From Frigoribacterium sp. MEB024 (lineage in GTDB: Bacteria; Actinomycetota; Actinomycetes; Actinomycetales; Microbacteriaceae): a stretch of DNA of 42,611 nucleotides. The stretch covers positions 1 to 42,611 of the forward strand of contig NZ_JXQZ01000049.1 of the NCBI RefSeq assembly GCF_000878135.1. The letters run 5' to 3'. Positions 7,150-15,262 of the stretch are shown in pieces; within the stretch, counting starts at the first letter, position 1; every line of letters starts with the position of its first letter. The notes beneath the pieces were generated by a model. That model saw nothing but the letters and a program-made list of their open reading frames with translations. It was not told the origin of the DNA and made no database searches. A program made the translations under genes and the position numbers.

Positions 7150-7695
7150 ATGAGGACGCTCACGTACTCCATCAACGTCACGCTCGACGGCTGCATCGAC
7201 CACCGTGAGGGCCGACCAGATGCCGAGGTCCACCAGCTCGCCGCGGAGGCTCTCGAGCGGGCCGACGGTCTGCTGTTGGGGCGGGTCACCTACGAGCTGA
7301 TGGAGCAGTCCTGGCGTCCGCCCGCCTCCGACGCGTTCCCCGACTGGATGCAGCCCTTCGCGCGGACCATCCACGAGATCCCGAAGTACGTGGCGTCGAC
7401 GACGCTCGAGAGCGTCGACTGGAACGCCGAGCTGCTCGGCGGAGACCTGCGCGAGGCGGTGCGAGAGCTGAAGAGCCGTCCCGGGGGCCCGCTTCGCCTC
7501 GGAGGTTCAGCCTTCGCCACCGACGTCGTCGGCTGGGGCCTGGTCGACGTGTACGAGTTCACCGTCTCCCCCTGGGTCGCCGGCCACGGCCCCTACCTGC
7601 TCGCCGGCCTCCCCCACCCCCTCGACCTCACCCCGACCGCCCGCCAAGACCTCGCCTCCGGCGCCGTCGCGACGACGTACCGCCCGCGCCCTTGA
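7150..7695 (+). CDS. Dihydrofolate reductase / RibD C-terminal-like reductase
   Basis: A 181-residue protein of the RibD_C/DHFR-like family. It starts with M-R-T-L-T-Y-S-I-N-V-T-L-D-G, the N-terminal strand and loop of this fold, followed by L-L-G-R-V-T-Y-E-L-M (about residues 41-50). Then come K-Y-V-A-S-T-T-L (about 78-85) and G-G-S-A-F, the glycine-rich NADPH-binding turn. Such stand-alone reductases are common in actinobacteria and presumably use NAD(P)H; substrates are mostly unknown, and it is not the riboflavin enzyme RibD itself. The gene is the last host-like one before the low-GC island. Confidence 0.85.
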   Translation: MRTLTYSINVTLDGCIDHREGRPDAEVHQLAAEALERADGLLLGRVTYELMEQSWRPPASDAFPDWMQPFARTIHEIPKYVASTTLESVDWNAELLGGDLREAVRELKSRPGGPLRLGGSAFATDVVGWGLVDVYEFTVSPWVAGHGPYLLAGLPHPLDLTPTARQDLASGAVATTYRPRP

Positions 7696-8194
7696 CGCCT
7701 CGGTTCAGTCACTTCACCAAATGGCGCAAACCCAAGGAGGCGCGGGTGGCCGCGCTAACGGACGTCGGCTTAGCAGGTTCACGGCATGCCCGACAGATGG
7801 CCGATCCCGCTTCCACGCCGACCAGACCGAACAAGCTTTATTGATCCTCCCGGCGCTCCGAGCAGGGCATGCCTTAACTCCATCCAAGATCGTGATGAAA
7901 GTAGCTGCGCACACTTCGTTCCGCCACACGACGGGATCATATATGAACGGGTGCATCGCATCCTTCGCCACCCGACTGACGAGCGGGTGCTACATCTCTC
8001 CGATCGCTTCGGCATTCCTTACCTTCATGTGGCTCGCCTTTACAGATGTTCAAACAACCGGACCATCTAACGTACTTGACACCGACATGCGGGCTCCGCT
8101 CATCGAGACGAGTACGCGACTTACGCCATGCGGACTAGGGACACTGCGTCCTCCGACAGGATATTTGACGTAATCTTGGGGATTATTTGCCGCA
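7696..8194. other. Gap at the left edge of the low-GC island; no gene I can support
   Basis: GC falls through this stretch. One copy of AGGAGGCGCG (7735-7744) is the last before the island. Overlapping frames on both strands are open by chance. The frame 7786-8070 gives a protein-like end (D-R-F-G-I-P-Y-L-H-V-A-R-L-Y) and might be the relic of a gene, but it lacks a ribosome site and any recognised domain. I looked here for a copy of the tRNA-Pro 3' end that would mark an integration scar and found none. Confidence 0.4.
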
Positions 8195-9175
8195 CTAGGT
8201 CGCGTTCTTTAAATCCGGCCAATCAAGCTCGATTTCAAACGCGTGGACTCGCGTCAGCCCGAACGACGTCTTTTCTGAATATTCAGGCGTGTAGGGGAAA
8301 ATGATGCTTAGAGGAAGATTCTCCCCCTCCAGTAAGGCAAATAATGCGAATCCCAAGGCCTGCGTTTTTGCACCAACGGGAGATAGATAAACGTTGGCGT
8401 CCGAGCGGAATGCCTCCGGTGCGAGGAGGGCGTCCTGCAAGGTCTGCGCCGTCATGAAAGGGTCATTGGCAGGCGCAAACAGCCACGAGCTACTTCCGAA
8501 GCGCCGTAGCGACTCGAGCACACGCGCTAGTCGAAAACGACTCTCTTGGTACATGTGTGCCTCGAGGCCCGGCAAGCCCAACATGAGATAGTGTCGAGCA
8601 TCCTGTTTCGAATCGGCAACTCGATGGACCAACTTGGCGTCGTAGCCACCGCCGATTATCAACACATCGTTTTCACTAGCAACAAGATGTGACCCCTCGT
8701 AACCCCGAACTTGCCTAACAACCTCGACTTCGCTCCGCGAAAAGATGGTTCCAGCTCCTGCAGCATAACCAGCAGGGTCTGCATAGAGCATTATAAACGT
8801 GCTAAACCCTTGAGCCTGGAGCATTTTGGGGAGAACCATTAGATGTGGCCTCATCATCCCCGTGATGTCAATGACAAGCCGAGCAGTTTTAGGCAAGGCG
8901 TCAAGCCCAATCTCGGCGAAGACGTCAAGCCAAAAGTCAACTTCGTCGCCAACGCCTGATGGCCTGATGCATCCCTCTAGCGGGAGATCTTCGTCACTGA
9001 AGCCGTATTCCTGGTGTACGATCCAAAATTTCTTCGCTGCCGATATACCGTTGAAGACTTTGATTACACGATCTGACGAATTGTAACTTGATATAAATAC
9101 GTCAGCAGGAATACTTTGTAATTGATGGGGCAGATAGACGGACCGTGCGAACAAGGAATAGTCTAGGAGTTTCAA
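8195..9175 (-). CDS. Unrecognised protein with D-I-T-G motif, last gene of the putative defence operon
   Basis: I do not recognise this 326-residue protein. The N-terminal half looks alternating alpha/beta: D-V-F-I-S-S-Y-N-S-S near residue 25, W-I-V-H-Q-E-Y near 51, then R-L-V-I-D-I-T-G-M-M-R-P-H-L at residues 99-112, and T-F-I-M-L-Y-A-D-P-A-G-Y near 126-137. A strand ending in (D/N)-(I/L)-T-G at the mouth of a Rossmann-like fold recalls CARF-type nucleotide-sensing domains; this is only an analogy. Later features are L-I-I-G-G-G-Y-D and G-L-P-G-L-E-A-H-M-Y-Q-E-S. There is no signal peptide or membrane segment. The TTG start overlaps the ATPase stop by 4 nt (TTGA), so translation is coupled. 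About 50% GC. Confidence 0.75.
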   Translation of the reverse strand: MKLLDYSLFARSVYLPHQLQSIPADVFISSYNSSDRVIKVFNGISAAKKFWIVHQEYGFSDEDLPLEGCIRPSGVGDEVDFWLDVFAEIGLDALPKTARLVIDITGMMRPHLMVLPKMLQAQGFSTFIMLYADPAGYAAGAGTIFSRSEVEVVRQVRGYEGSHLVASENDVLIIGGGYDAKLVHRVADSKQDARHYLMLGLPGLEAHMYQESRFRLARVLESLRRFGSSSWLFAPANDPFMTAQTLQDALLAPEAFRSDANVYLSPVGAKTQALGFALFALLEGENLPLSIIFPYTPEYSEKTSFGLTRVHAFEIELDWPDLKNAT

Positions 9176-11166
9176 AACAAAGCCACATCGTCAGGAGAGC
9201 GCCTAACAAAGGGAGCATTCATCGACGACAAACGTTCCGAAACGATTTGGTCGAATTGCTCGTCGGTTGCTGAGCCAAAAATAGCCTCAACTTCCGACCT
9301 TGATAATTGCGCCACCCCTCTACGCGCTGTTCCCAAATCGAATTTGGCAGAGATCATGGGGTGAATTTTCAGAAGAGTCGTGCGAACGCCCGAGTTTCGA
9401 GCTGCCTGCCCGCGCGGAAGCCGAAGCACAAGCCCACTTGCTACGCAATCCTCTACGCACTGGGTGGCTAGCCCGGACAACAATCGCGTGTCGAAGCTGA
9501 CAGCGCTACAATTGACTTCTACCGGCTTATCGCTAAAGCGAAGCTTCCGGAGCATGGCACCAAGACGATGCACCGCCGTTTCAACGCCCGCGGATCCTGA
9601 TCCCATAGGAAGGCTGTCTTGGAAGAACCAATCCGCAGCATCGGAGACACCACGGTTGCGAGCCTCGTTAGAAATTAATCCATTTGTATCGCGAAAAGCT
9701 GATTCACCGAAGAAGAACGACCACTTCACGATGGCCTTCAGAGTGATGAGCAAGTTGCGAGGGATGAATCCAGACATAGAGACGAAATGCTGAAAACCTT
9801 GCTGAGGCTGATTAAGCCTGTACGTGTCGTAAAGCTGGGCAATTAGGTCAAGTCTGTGATGGTCTAGGAAGCGCCGAACCTCGGCAGACCCTCTTCCCTC
9901 TTCGACACCAGAGAACTCATCGCGAATTGCTCTGGCCGAAGTGATGCCCGGCCGACCCTCGGCTCGCCAGAGTTGATAAAACCTGAGAATCGCTGCCTTC
10001 GACAAGACCGGGTCGTTGTAATCAAGCAACTGCACCACAGCATCAATTTCCTCGGGACCAAGCAAAATATCTGCAAGCTGATTTCTGAGGTGAGCCATGT
10101 ATTTCTTGCCGAGCCGCTGCTCTGCTTCAACGATAGGGCGTAAGACGGCCTCCCTCCCGCCCGCGGATCTCGTGAGTTCTTCTCCAAATAGGCGAACAAA
10201 TTGCCCGCGACTGATAAGAGACCCTGCGTCTGCAAGTCTCGTTTCAATCATGGCAGCGCAGAAGTTTTCAAAGGCGACAGTATCCGCTTGGTAGACGGAC
10301 TCCATCGTCACGAATTCAATCTCGCTTCCTACCCGGTTAACTTCTCCGCCACTGAAGGTACCGTGCGTCTTGATCCCCGATAGTCTACTTCCGATAATAA
10401 AGGTTACCGGGTGCTCCCGCTCGCGAATGAACGTGTTCACCGCACGTTGCTGATCTTCAGTAAAGTTCTCGAACTCATCGATAAAAAACGTCACACTACA
10501 ATCGGACAGCTCGGGTCGACTGTCAACCACATATCTAGCTAAATTAAACAACAGTTGACCGGGAGCCCACTTTGCCCGTTGTGAAACCTGGCCCCCAAAC
10601 GCAGCGGCATTTACTTCCTGATCAAGCCGGCGAAGCTCATTGCGCAGGTCCTGTTCTATCCCATGCGCACCGGTCACTCGAGAAGCGCCCTCATGGGAAA
10701 AACCCATTTGATGCCAGAAATCGCTCTTCTGAAGCGACCCGAGCGGAGGCACATCAGCCGACATGCGGGCCGTCAAATCTATGTAGGTAGTGATGAGCTG
10801 GCGTGCGAGCCACAACTCCAAGTAGCTGGAAAACAAGGACTCCCAAGCAAAACCTTCCACCGATTTGCCGCTAAATCTCGCCCCGTTTAGCCCACTGGCT
10901 CTTAGGTAGATACCTACATACCCATCATCACGCAACGACAGCCACGATCCTGCAGGCTCGACTTGGAGAGGTAGAGTCATTCTGCGCATGAGGTGAGTTC
11001 TGCCGCCGCCCTTGGCGCCGACTAGAAAGCGTGCGGTTGAATCGCTGGGATCGAACAAAGACGGCGTTTCAGAGCCAGTAAAAACTACGTACTGCCTTTG
11101 AATCTGCTCGTCGGAGAGATCCGCTGCCTTCGTGACCTCGAAGGGGTTTACGGGGAACGAAGTCAT
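9172..11166 (-). CDS. Large ORC/CDC6-like P-loop ATPase of the putative defence operon
   Basis: The 664-residue protein begins N-P-F-E-V-T-K-A-A-D-L-S-D-E-Q-I (residues 7-22), the start of a family of large ATPases often annotated ORC-CDC6-like AAA. The P-loop is G-A-K-G-G-G-R-T (50-57): the Lys that normally contacts phosphate is Arg. Walker B is intact as F-F-I-D-E-F-E-N-F (227-235), followed by F-I-I-G-S-R, a likely sensor 1. The C-terminal ~200 residues probably include winged-helix-like parts. The ATG overlaps the PRTase stop (ATGA), and the stop overlaps the next TTG. It may act as the switch or loader of the system. Whether it hydrolyses ATP with an Arg in the P-loop is open. Confidence 0.82.
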   Translation of the reverse strand: MTSFPVNPFEVTKAADLSDEQIQRQYVVFTGSETPSLFDPSDSTARFLVGAKGGGRTHLMRRMTLPLQVEPAGSWLSLRDDGYVGIYLRASGLNGARFSGKSVEGFAWESLFSSYLELWLARQLITTYIDLTARMSADVPPLGSLQKSDFWHQMGFSHEGASRVTGAHGIEQDLRNELRRLDQEVNAAAFGGQVSQRAKWAPGQLLFNLARYVVDSRPELSDCSVTFFIDEFENFTEDQQRAVNTFIREREHPVTFIIGSRLSGIKTHGTFSGGEVNRVGSEIEFVTMESVYQADTVAFENFCAAMIETRLADAGSLISRGQFVRLFGEELTRSAGGREAVLRPIVEAEQRLGKKYMAHLRNQLADILLGPEEIDAVVQLLDYNDPVLSKAAILRFYQLWRAEGRPGITSARAIRDEFSGVEEGRGSAEVRRFLDHHRLDLIAQLYDTYRLNQPQQGFQHFVSMSGFIPRNLLITLKAIVKWSFFFGESAFRDTNGLISNEARNRGVSDAADWFFQDSLPMGSGSAGVETAVHRLGAMLRKLRFSDKPVEVNCSAVSFDTRLLSGLATQCVEDCVASGLVLRLPRGQAARNSGVRTTLLKIHPMISAKFDLGTARRGVAQLSRSEVEAIFGSATDEQFDQIVSERLSSMNAPFVRRSPDDVALF

Positions 11167-12173
11167 ATTTTTTCCGTCCTAGGAAATAATGCTTTCCATT
11201 CAGCTGGCGTCTTGTTCCACCAGAAGATCGGCAACGAGTTGTCTGGCGTATTGTGGGCAAACGCAAGTAGGAGTTGCCCGTCGTTCCAACCTAATGGGTG
11301 ACTTTTGACCAGCTGTTCGCCCTTCAATTGAGCCACTGCCCTGCCCTGCCCTCGAGACGTGTAGGTCGGCATCGAAGTATAAACTCTTGACTCGTCAGAA
11401 AAAGCCTCCTGCGCCCCGTCGAGGACGTGGACGGCCCCAACGTGATCAAAGAGACTGGACCCTTTTAGCCGGTCTATACCTGACTGCTTTGCGAACAGGG
11501 CTAGGTAGCTTACTTCCAACACATATGATGCATCGCGAGCTTGTTTCCTGATGGACGTGATGAAGGCCGTTTCTTTCTCCAGCATTTGCTCACCCGAGCC
11601 AAGAAGATCATCTACGTAAACTATTCTTCTTATTTTTACTTCATCGAAGACTTCGTGGCTAAAAACAGGCGAATCAGCAGCGAGTAACTCCAGCCGGTCC
11701 GCGAATACGCCCTCAGTTAGATTGTTCTCTTGTCGAAAGTAGTAAAGCAAGTGCTGACCGGACGCGGCTGGACCGCCAACTCCAAGGAAATGGGTGTTTT
11801 CTAACTGCCGCTGATATTGGCTGTTAATGGCGACAGGGCTTTTCGTGTATAGCAGCAACCGTCGGAGGGTCTGCCGTATTGGGTAGGCAAACAGGTCGCG
11901 ATATGCCGAGCGCAGGAGTGCGCGCACCTCTCTTTCTCCCACGTAGTTAAAGTGAGACAGCAGGTGCAGTGCGTGAAGCCGATCATTGTCTGTCGCTTCC
12001 GTTGGCTCAAAGTTCTTCAGCCAGTCCTTTATGTCCTGTTGCGTGAGCGCCAGAGACCATACATCCCCCGCCAGGGTCTTCATTTGTTCTAACAGAACTT
12101 TTTCAACGCCCAAGGAGCCTTTTTCTGTCCCCACCATCGTCCTCGCTTCGTCATTGACCGAGTGCCCCACCAA
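11163..12173 (-). CDS. Phosphoribosyltransferase-like protein (PRTase-CE type)
   Basis: The 336-residue protein carries R-R-I-V-Y-V-D-D-L-L-G-S-G-E-Q-M (about 182-197), the PRPP-binding loop of type I phosphoribosyltransferases (V-x-V-D-D-x-x-x-T/S-G). An N-terminal helical region of about 100 residues and a G-V-G-G-P-A-A-S-G-Q-H turn near 131 come before it. Stand-alone PRTase-like proteins of this kind have been predicted as components or effectors in prokaryotic conflict systems (PRTase-CE of Aravind and co-workers, from memory), not as nucleotide-salvage enzymes. The start is unsure: TTG 12173, GTG 12170 or the ATG 36 nt after the TTG; the gap to the methyltransferase stop is 5 nt. GC is low, like its neighbours. 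Confidence 0.8.
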   Translation of the reverse strand: MVGHSVNDEARTMVGTEKGSLGVEKVLLEQMKTLAGDVWSLALTQQDIKDWLKNFEPTEATDNDRLHALHLLSHFNYVGEREVRALLRSAYRDLFAYPIRQTLRRLLLYTKSPVAINSQYQRQLENTHFLGVGGPAASGQHLLYYFRQENNLTEGVFADRLELLAADSPVFSHEVFDEVKIRRIVYVDDLLGSGEQMLEKETAFITSIRKQARDASYVLEVSYLALFAKQSGIDRLKGSSLFDHVGAVHVLDGAQEAFSDESRVYTSMPTYTSRGQGRAVAQLKGEQLVKSHPLGWNDGQLLLAFAHNTPDNSLPIFWWNKTPAEWKALFPRTEKI

Positions 12174-12178
12174 CGTGC

Positions 12179-13456
12179 TTATTTTACGAAGATAGTACTC
12201 GTTGCCGCGTCCTGGCGTACGAAGCGATGAACATATTCAGCCCGGGCCGGCTGAGCATCTCCTTTTCGCCTCGTCAGCAAAGTACGTCCTCGTATTTCAT
12301 CCTGAAAGACTTCCACGAGCCTGAAACCAAGGCTGCTGATCATCTCCGACAAGTGTTCGTGTGTCTCCATGAGAGTACCCGCTACGACGTTCGTCCCTGC
12401 AACTAAGACCACCTCGTCCATGTTGTCAAGTGCGGCCGCATTCTGAAATACTTTCATCATGTCGAGATAATAATGATCGTAAATATCTGCGCGGGTAGCA
12501 CTTCTGTTGCGCAAATCTCGAAGCTCATCTGCGACGAGGAGGCCATCGAGGGAACTCAGGTTAGGCGCGCGATGTTGGGCACGAATGTGCTCTCGACCAA
12601 TGCTTCCCTGCTCAATTCCAATTGGGCCCCGGTCATCAATGAAACCGAGCCACGCGGATTCTAGACTGGTACTTCTAACATACTTCTGAGCCGCACCGTA
12701 AGGAGGGCTGGATAAGAGAACGACGCTTCCCTGACCTATTAAGGTTTTCCAGGGGTCCGAAGATCGAGCATCTGCGTTCAGCACCTGGGGCTGAGGCCAA
12801 TTTTTCGGCAAGCGATCAACCTTATTCGATACGAATAGTACCTGTCTTAGGAACTCCTCGAAGATGGAGGCCACCTCCGATCGCTGCCCTTGAACATGAT
12901 TTGCCCGGACAGGGACCGGAATTCGACGATCAGTTTGACTCGCAGATCTAGCCGTCAGTGCAAAGGCCAGCTCCAAACCTCTTTTTATTTCAAAGTCGGC
13001 CACGTCTTGAACGGAATCTCTGATGTAAGACAGATCGGCTAAGTGCTCAGGGGAGTACCAAGGAGCCAGTGATTGTGCTGTCGCTCGGGCCGAGTTCGCC
13101 TTATTGGCAGCCTCGATTACCGAACGACCAGCAGCTTCGAGAGACCCGGGAGGAAGGGGCGTCGTCTTTACCCGCGATATTAGGGCAGCCATCGGATTCT
13201 GGTCGATACCGAGCGCCTTCAGCCCCTGGAGCGCCGCCTCGACTAGTACAGTGCCGGAACCGCAAAATGGGTCGATGACCGCGCTTGGTGCCAGAGATCT
13301 CTCCATGGTCAGGAAGTAGCGTGGAATGTGCCTTAGGAGGCGTGCCGGATATGGGAACAGGCCGTGAGTAAGGTCATCTGCAGGCAGAGCGCCCAATCGG
13401 TCACGGAAATTCCCGGGCTGCACCTTCAGCGACCGCCCCTTGGAACCCGCATCCAT
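12179..13456 (-). CDS. DNA methyltransferase, N4-cytosine or N6-adenine type
   Basis: A 425-residue amino-methyltransferase. Motif I, I-D-P-F-C-G-S-G-T-V (residues 61-70), binds S-adenosylmethionine. The catalytic motif IV is S-S-P-P-Y-G (249-254); the S-P-P-Y form is common in N4-cytosine enzymes, while N6-adenine enzymes more often have (D/N)-P-P-Y. Motif I comes first, and a long insert between the motifs (about 180 residues) could hold target recognition. Near the N-terminus F-P-Y-P-A-R-L resembles related orphan methylases. There is no restriction endonuclease in the operon, so it may mark host DNA for the neighbours or be part of a non-classical system. It starts 7 nt after the DUF1643-like stop. 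Confidence 0.85.
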   Translation of the reverse strand: MDAGSKGRSLKVQPGNFRDRLGALPADDLTHGLFPYPARLLRHIPRYFLTMERSLAPSAVIDPFCGSGTVLVEAALQGLKALGIDQNPMAALISRVKTTPLPPGSLEAAGRSVIEAANKANSARATAQSLAPWYSPEHLADLSYIRDSVQDVADFEIKRGLELAFALTARSASQTDRRIPVPVRANHVQGQRSEVASIFEEFLRQVLFVSNKVDRLPKNWPQPQVLNADARSSDPWKTLIGQGSVVLLSSPPYGAAQKYVRSTSLESAWLGFIDDRGPIGIEQGSIGREHIRAQHRAPNLSSLDGLLVADELRDLRNRSATRADIYDHYYLDMMKVFQNAAALDNMDEVVLVAGTNVVAGTLMETHEHLSEMISSLGFRLVEVFQDEIRGRTLLTRRKGDAQPARAEYVHRFVRQDAATSTIFVK

Positions 13457-13463
13457 CTGAGCC

Positions 13464-13961
13464 TTAGCCCTTCTCGCCTAGAGCCGGGGAGACGACATCA
13501 TGCAGGCTTGCGGGCCTTTCTAAGGACATCGCGATAGCTCGATCGAAGGGGACACCTGGGTGCGTCTTGTGGGTATATCGCTGCCAACGGGAGGGGTGGC
13601 GGGGCTTCCCGCCAAGGGTGACCACGGGAACGCCGTGATGCTCCAAGGCTTCGTGAAGAGCGCTTAGTCTTCGCCTGAACGGTGAGCGAGAGGGGCCAAT
13701 GGGTGCGGAGAGGCCGTATGCCAGCAATACTTCATCTGCTTTAGCTAGCTCGAAGTTCAACTGCATCCATTCGACGGCTCCCCACTCAGCCTGTAAGTCC
13801 AGATTTCCGATCTCCAAGGATGTCTGAGTCTTCTCAACGACGACATTTACAACACCCCATGAATGATGCCCCAGAATGCGGGCAGCCAGGGCCGTTCGAC
13901 TCCTTGTGATTCTGCCGTCGCCGACCGGCGGATTATGAAGGACCGCCAGCAGTTCAGTCAC
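13464..13961 (-). CDS. DUF1643-like protein, first gene of the putative defence operon
   Basis: The frame is open much further upstream, through the tRNA, which cannot be coding. I choose GTG 13961 because GGGGAGG lies 8 nt before it, giving 165 residues. The pattern L-L-A-V-L-H-N-P-P near the start, then A-D-E-V-L-L-A-Y-G in the middle and V-T-L-G-G-K-P-R-H-P-S-R-W late, follows the layout of DUF1643 proteins (N-P-S ... W-G ... L-G-x-T-x-x-G-x-P-x-H-P). DUF1643 proteins occur in phages, plasmids and islands; their function is unknown. It heads the leftward operon: the methyltransferase starts 7 nt after its stop. Confidence 0.7.
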   Translation of the reverse strand: MTELLAVLHNPPVGDGRITRSRTALAARILGHHSWGVVNVVVEKTQTSLEIGNLDLQAEWGAVEWMQLNFELAKADEVLLAYGLSAPIGPSRSPFRRRLSALHEALEHHGVPVVTLGGKPRHPSRWQRYTHKTHPGVPFDRAIAMSLERPASLHDVVSPALGEKG

Positions 13962-13992
13962 GACCCGGGCCTCCCCGCGACAGTAGTTCTCT

Positions 13993-14021
13993 CGGCGAAC
14001 CGACGAGAAATACGTTCGCCG
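13993..14021 (-). terminator. Hairpin between tRNA-Pro and the island operon
   Basis: CGGCGAAC and GTTCGCCG pair around a 13-nt loop, 12 nt past the tRNA 3' end and 32 nt before the first start codon of the operon. It could end the tRNA transcript or help process it. There is no strong T-run, so read-through into the operon is possible. Confidence 0.4.
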
Positions 14022-14032
14022 ACTGTAAACAT

Positions 14033-14109
<77 letters not shown>

Positions 14110-14168
14110 AGAAAACCGTTGCTGAGCAACTGCCTTCTTGGTGTTGCCCCGACCGAGGCAACCCGACA

Positions 14169-14174
14169 AGCATA
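14169..14174 (-). promoter_or_regulatory. Possible -10 box of tRNA-Pro
   Basis: On the reverse strand TATGCT lies about 60 nt upstream of the tRNA 5' end. A TTTGAA that could be a -35 is 15 nt further up, a short spacing. Just downstream, GTTGCC/GGCAAC arms form a small inverted repeat of unknown role. Confidence 0.35.
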
Positions 14175-14262
14175 GCCGATCCAGCGGCCTTCAAAGTCCA
14201 CCCGCAGTCGGCCCCTCACACTGGGTACGTGACGATCACCCAGGATTCCGCATACGTGAGTC

Positions 14263-15192
14263 ATGATCTCTTTCGTGGGGATATCGGACTGGACGCGCGG
14301 CGAGTACGAGCGACGCCTCACGCTCTGGAGCGAGCTCGCCAAAGCCGGTAACGCCGACGGCCTCACCCCGTCCGCCATTCGCGACCTCGGCCTCTACAAA
14401 GGCCAGGCCGGCATCTTCTTCGACGGCACCGGCGACTGGACCCAAGGGTCCCCCGGTCGCGTGGCTCTCACCCTTCAGCACACCGGCACCTCGTACGCCG
14501 ACGACCTCACCGACGAACACCTCGACTACCACTACCCCTCCACGCAGCGGCACGCCTCGTTCGATCGCAACGAGATCGAGTCGGTCAAACGAGCCCAGAG
14601 CCTCGGTCTGCCCCTCTTCGTCGTGACCCCCAACGCCCTGCGCTCGACCCTCAAGGACGTCCGACTCGGCTACGTCGACACCTTCGACGACGATGCCGCC
14701 GTCTTCCACCTCTCCTTCGTCGAGTCCGTCCTCCCCCTTCCCTCTGACGACGAGCTGCCCGCTTCGGAGGAGGAGGTCGACTTGTTCGGCGGTCTCCCCG
14801 AACAGACCCTCCGCCTCGTCCAGCAGCGCACCCAACAGCGCCGCTTCAAGGTCGACGTCCTGAACCGCTACGGCTCGACCTGCGCCCTGTGCGACATCGC
14901 CGTCCCACGACTCATCCAGGGCGCGCACCTCATCCCCAAAAGCATCGGCGGCGCCGACGAAGCGGTCAACGGCTTGCCGCTCTGCCTCAACCACCACGTC
15001 GCCTTCGACGCGTTCCTCTTGCGCCTGGAGCCGGACGGCAGCCGCATCACCTACGCCCCCGGCATCACGAAGGCCGATTTGCAGGTCACCCGCGACGATC
15101 TGTTCCACCTACCTGCCGTGCCCTCGGCCGCGGCCCTGCGGAAGTTCTACCGAACGGATGCCGCCCTGGCGGCCTTCTCCAGCTGGTCCTAG
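14263..15192 (+). CDS. HNH endonuclease with unrecognised N-terminal domain
   Basis: The 309-residue protein ends in an HNH nuclease domain (about residues 205-250): Y-G-S-T-C-A-L-C-D-I supplies a zinc pair, followed by I-Q-G-A-H-L-I-P and then N-G-L-P-L-C-L-N-H-H-x-x-F-D. The N-terminal ~190 residues contain G-I-F-F-D-G-T-G and H-L-D-Y-H-Y-P-S-T; I do not recognise them, but a fused DNA-reading domain in front of an HNH is typical of modification-dependent or type II-like restriction enzymes. GC is host-like, so it does not belong to the low-GC block, although only the tRNA separates them. ATG 14263 has no clear ribosome site. Confidence 0.85.
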   Translation: MISFVGISDWTRGEYERRLTLWSELAKAGNADGLTPSAIRDLGLYKGQAGIFFDGTGDWTQGSPGRVALTLQHTGTSYADDLTDEHLDYHYPSTQRHASFDRNEIESVKRAQSLGLPLFVVTPNALRSTLKDVRLGYVDTFDDDAAVFHLSFVESVLPLPSDDELPASEEEVDLFGGLPEQTLRLVQQRTQQRRFKVDVLNRYGSTCALCDIAVPRLIQGAHLIPKSIGGADEAVNGLPLCLNHHVAFDAFLLRLEPDGSRITYAPGITKADLQVTRDDLFHLPAVPSAAALRKFYRTDAALAAFSSWS

Positions 15193-15250
15193 ACCGAACG
15201 GAGTGTTTCGCCCCGTTACACCGCACGGGACGGCAAGCACCCCGCCCACC

Positions 15251-15256
15251 TACCGT
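15251..15256 (+). promoter_or_regulatory. -10 box of the sulfonate-type ABC operon
   Basis: TACCGT ends 6 nt before the ATG at 15263, the spacing of a leaderless transcript. Confidence 0.5.
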
Positions 15257-15262
15257 CGTGAC

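Noticed and set aside
7721-8173. 150-aa forward frame and several others at the island's left edge
   Set aside because: No domain, no ribosome site, and similar frames are open on both strands over the same bases.
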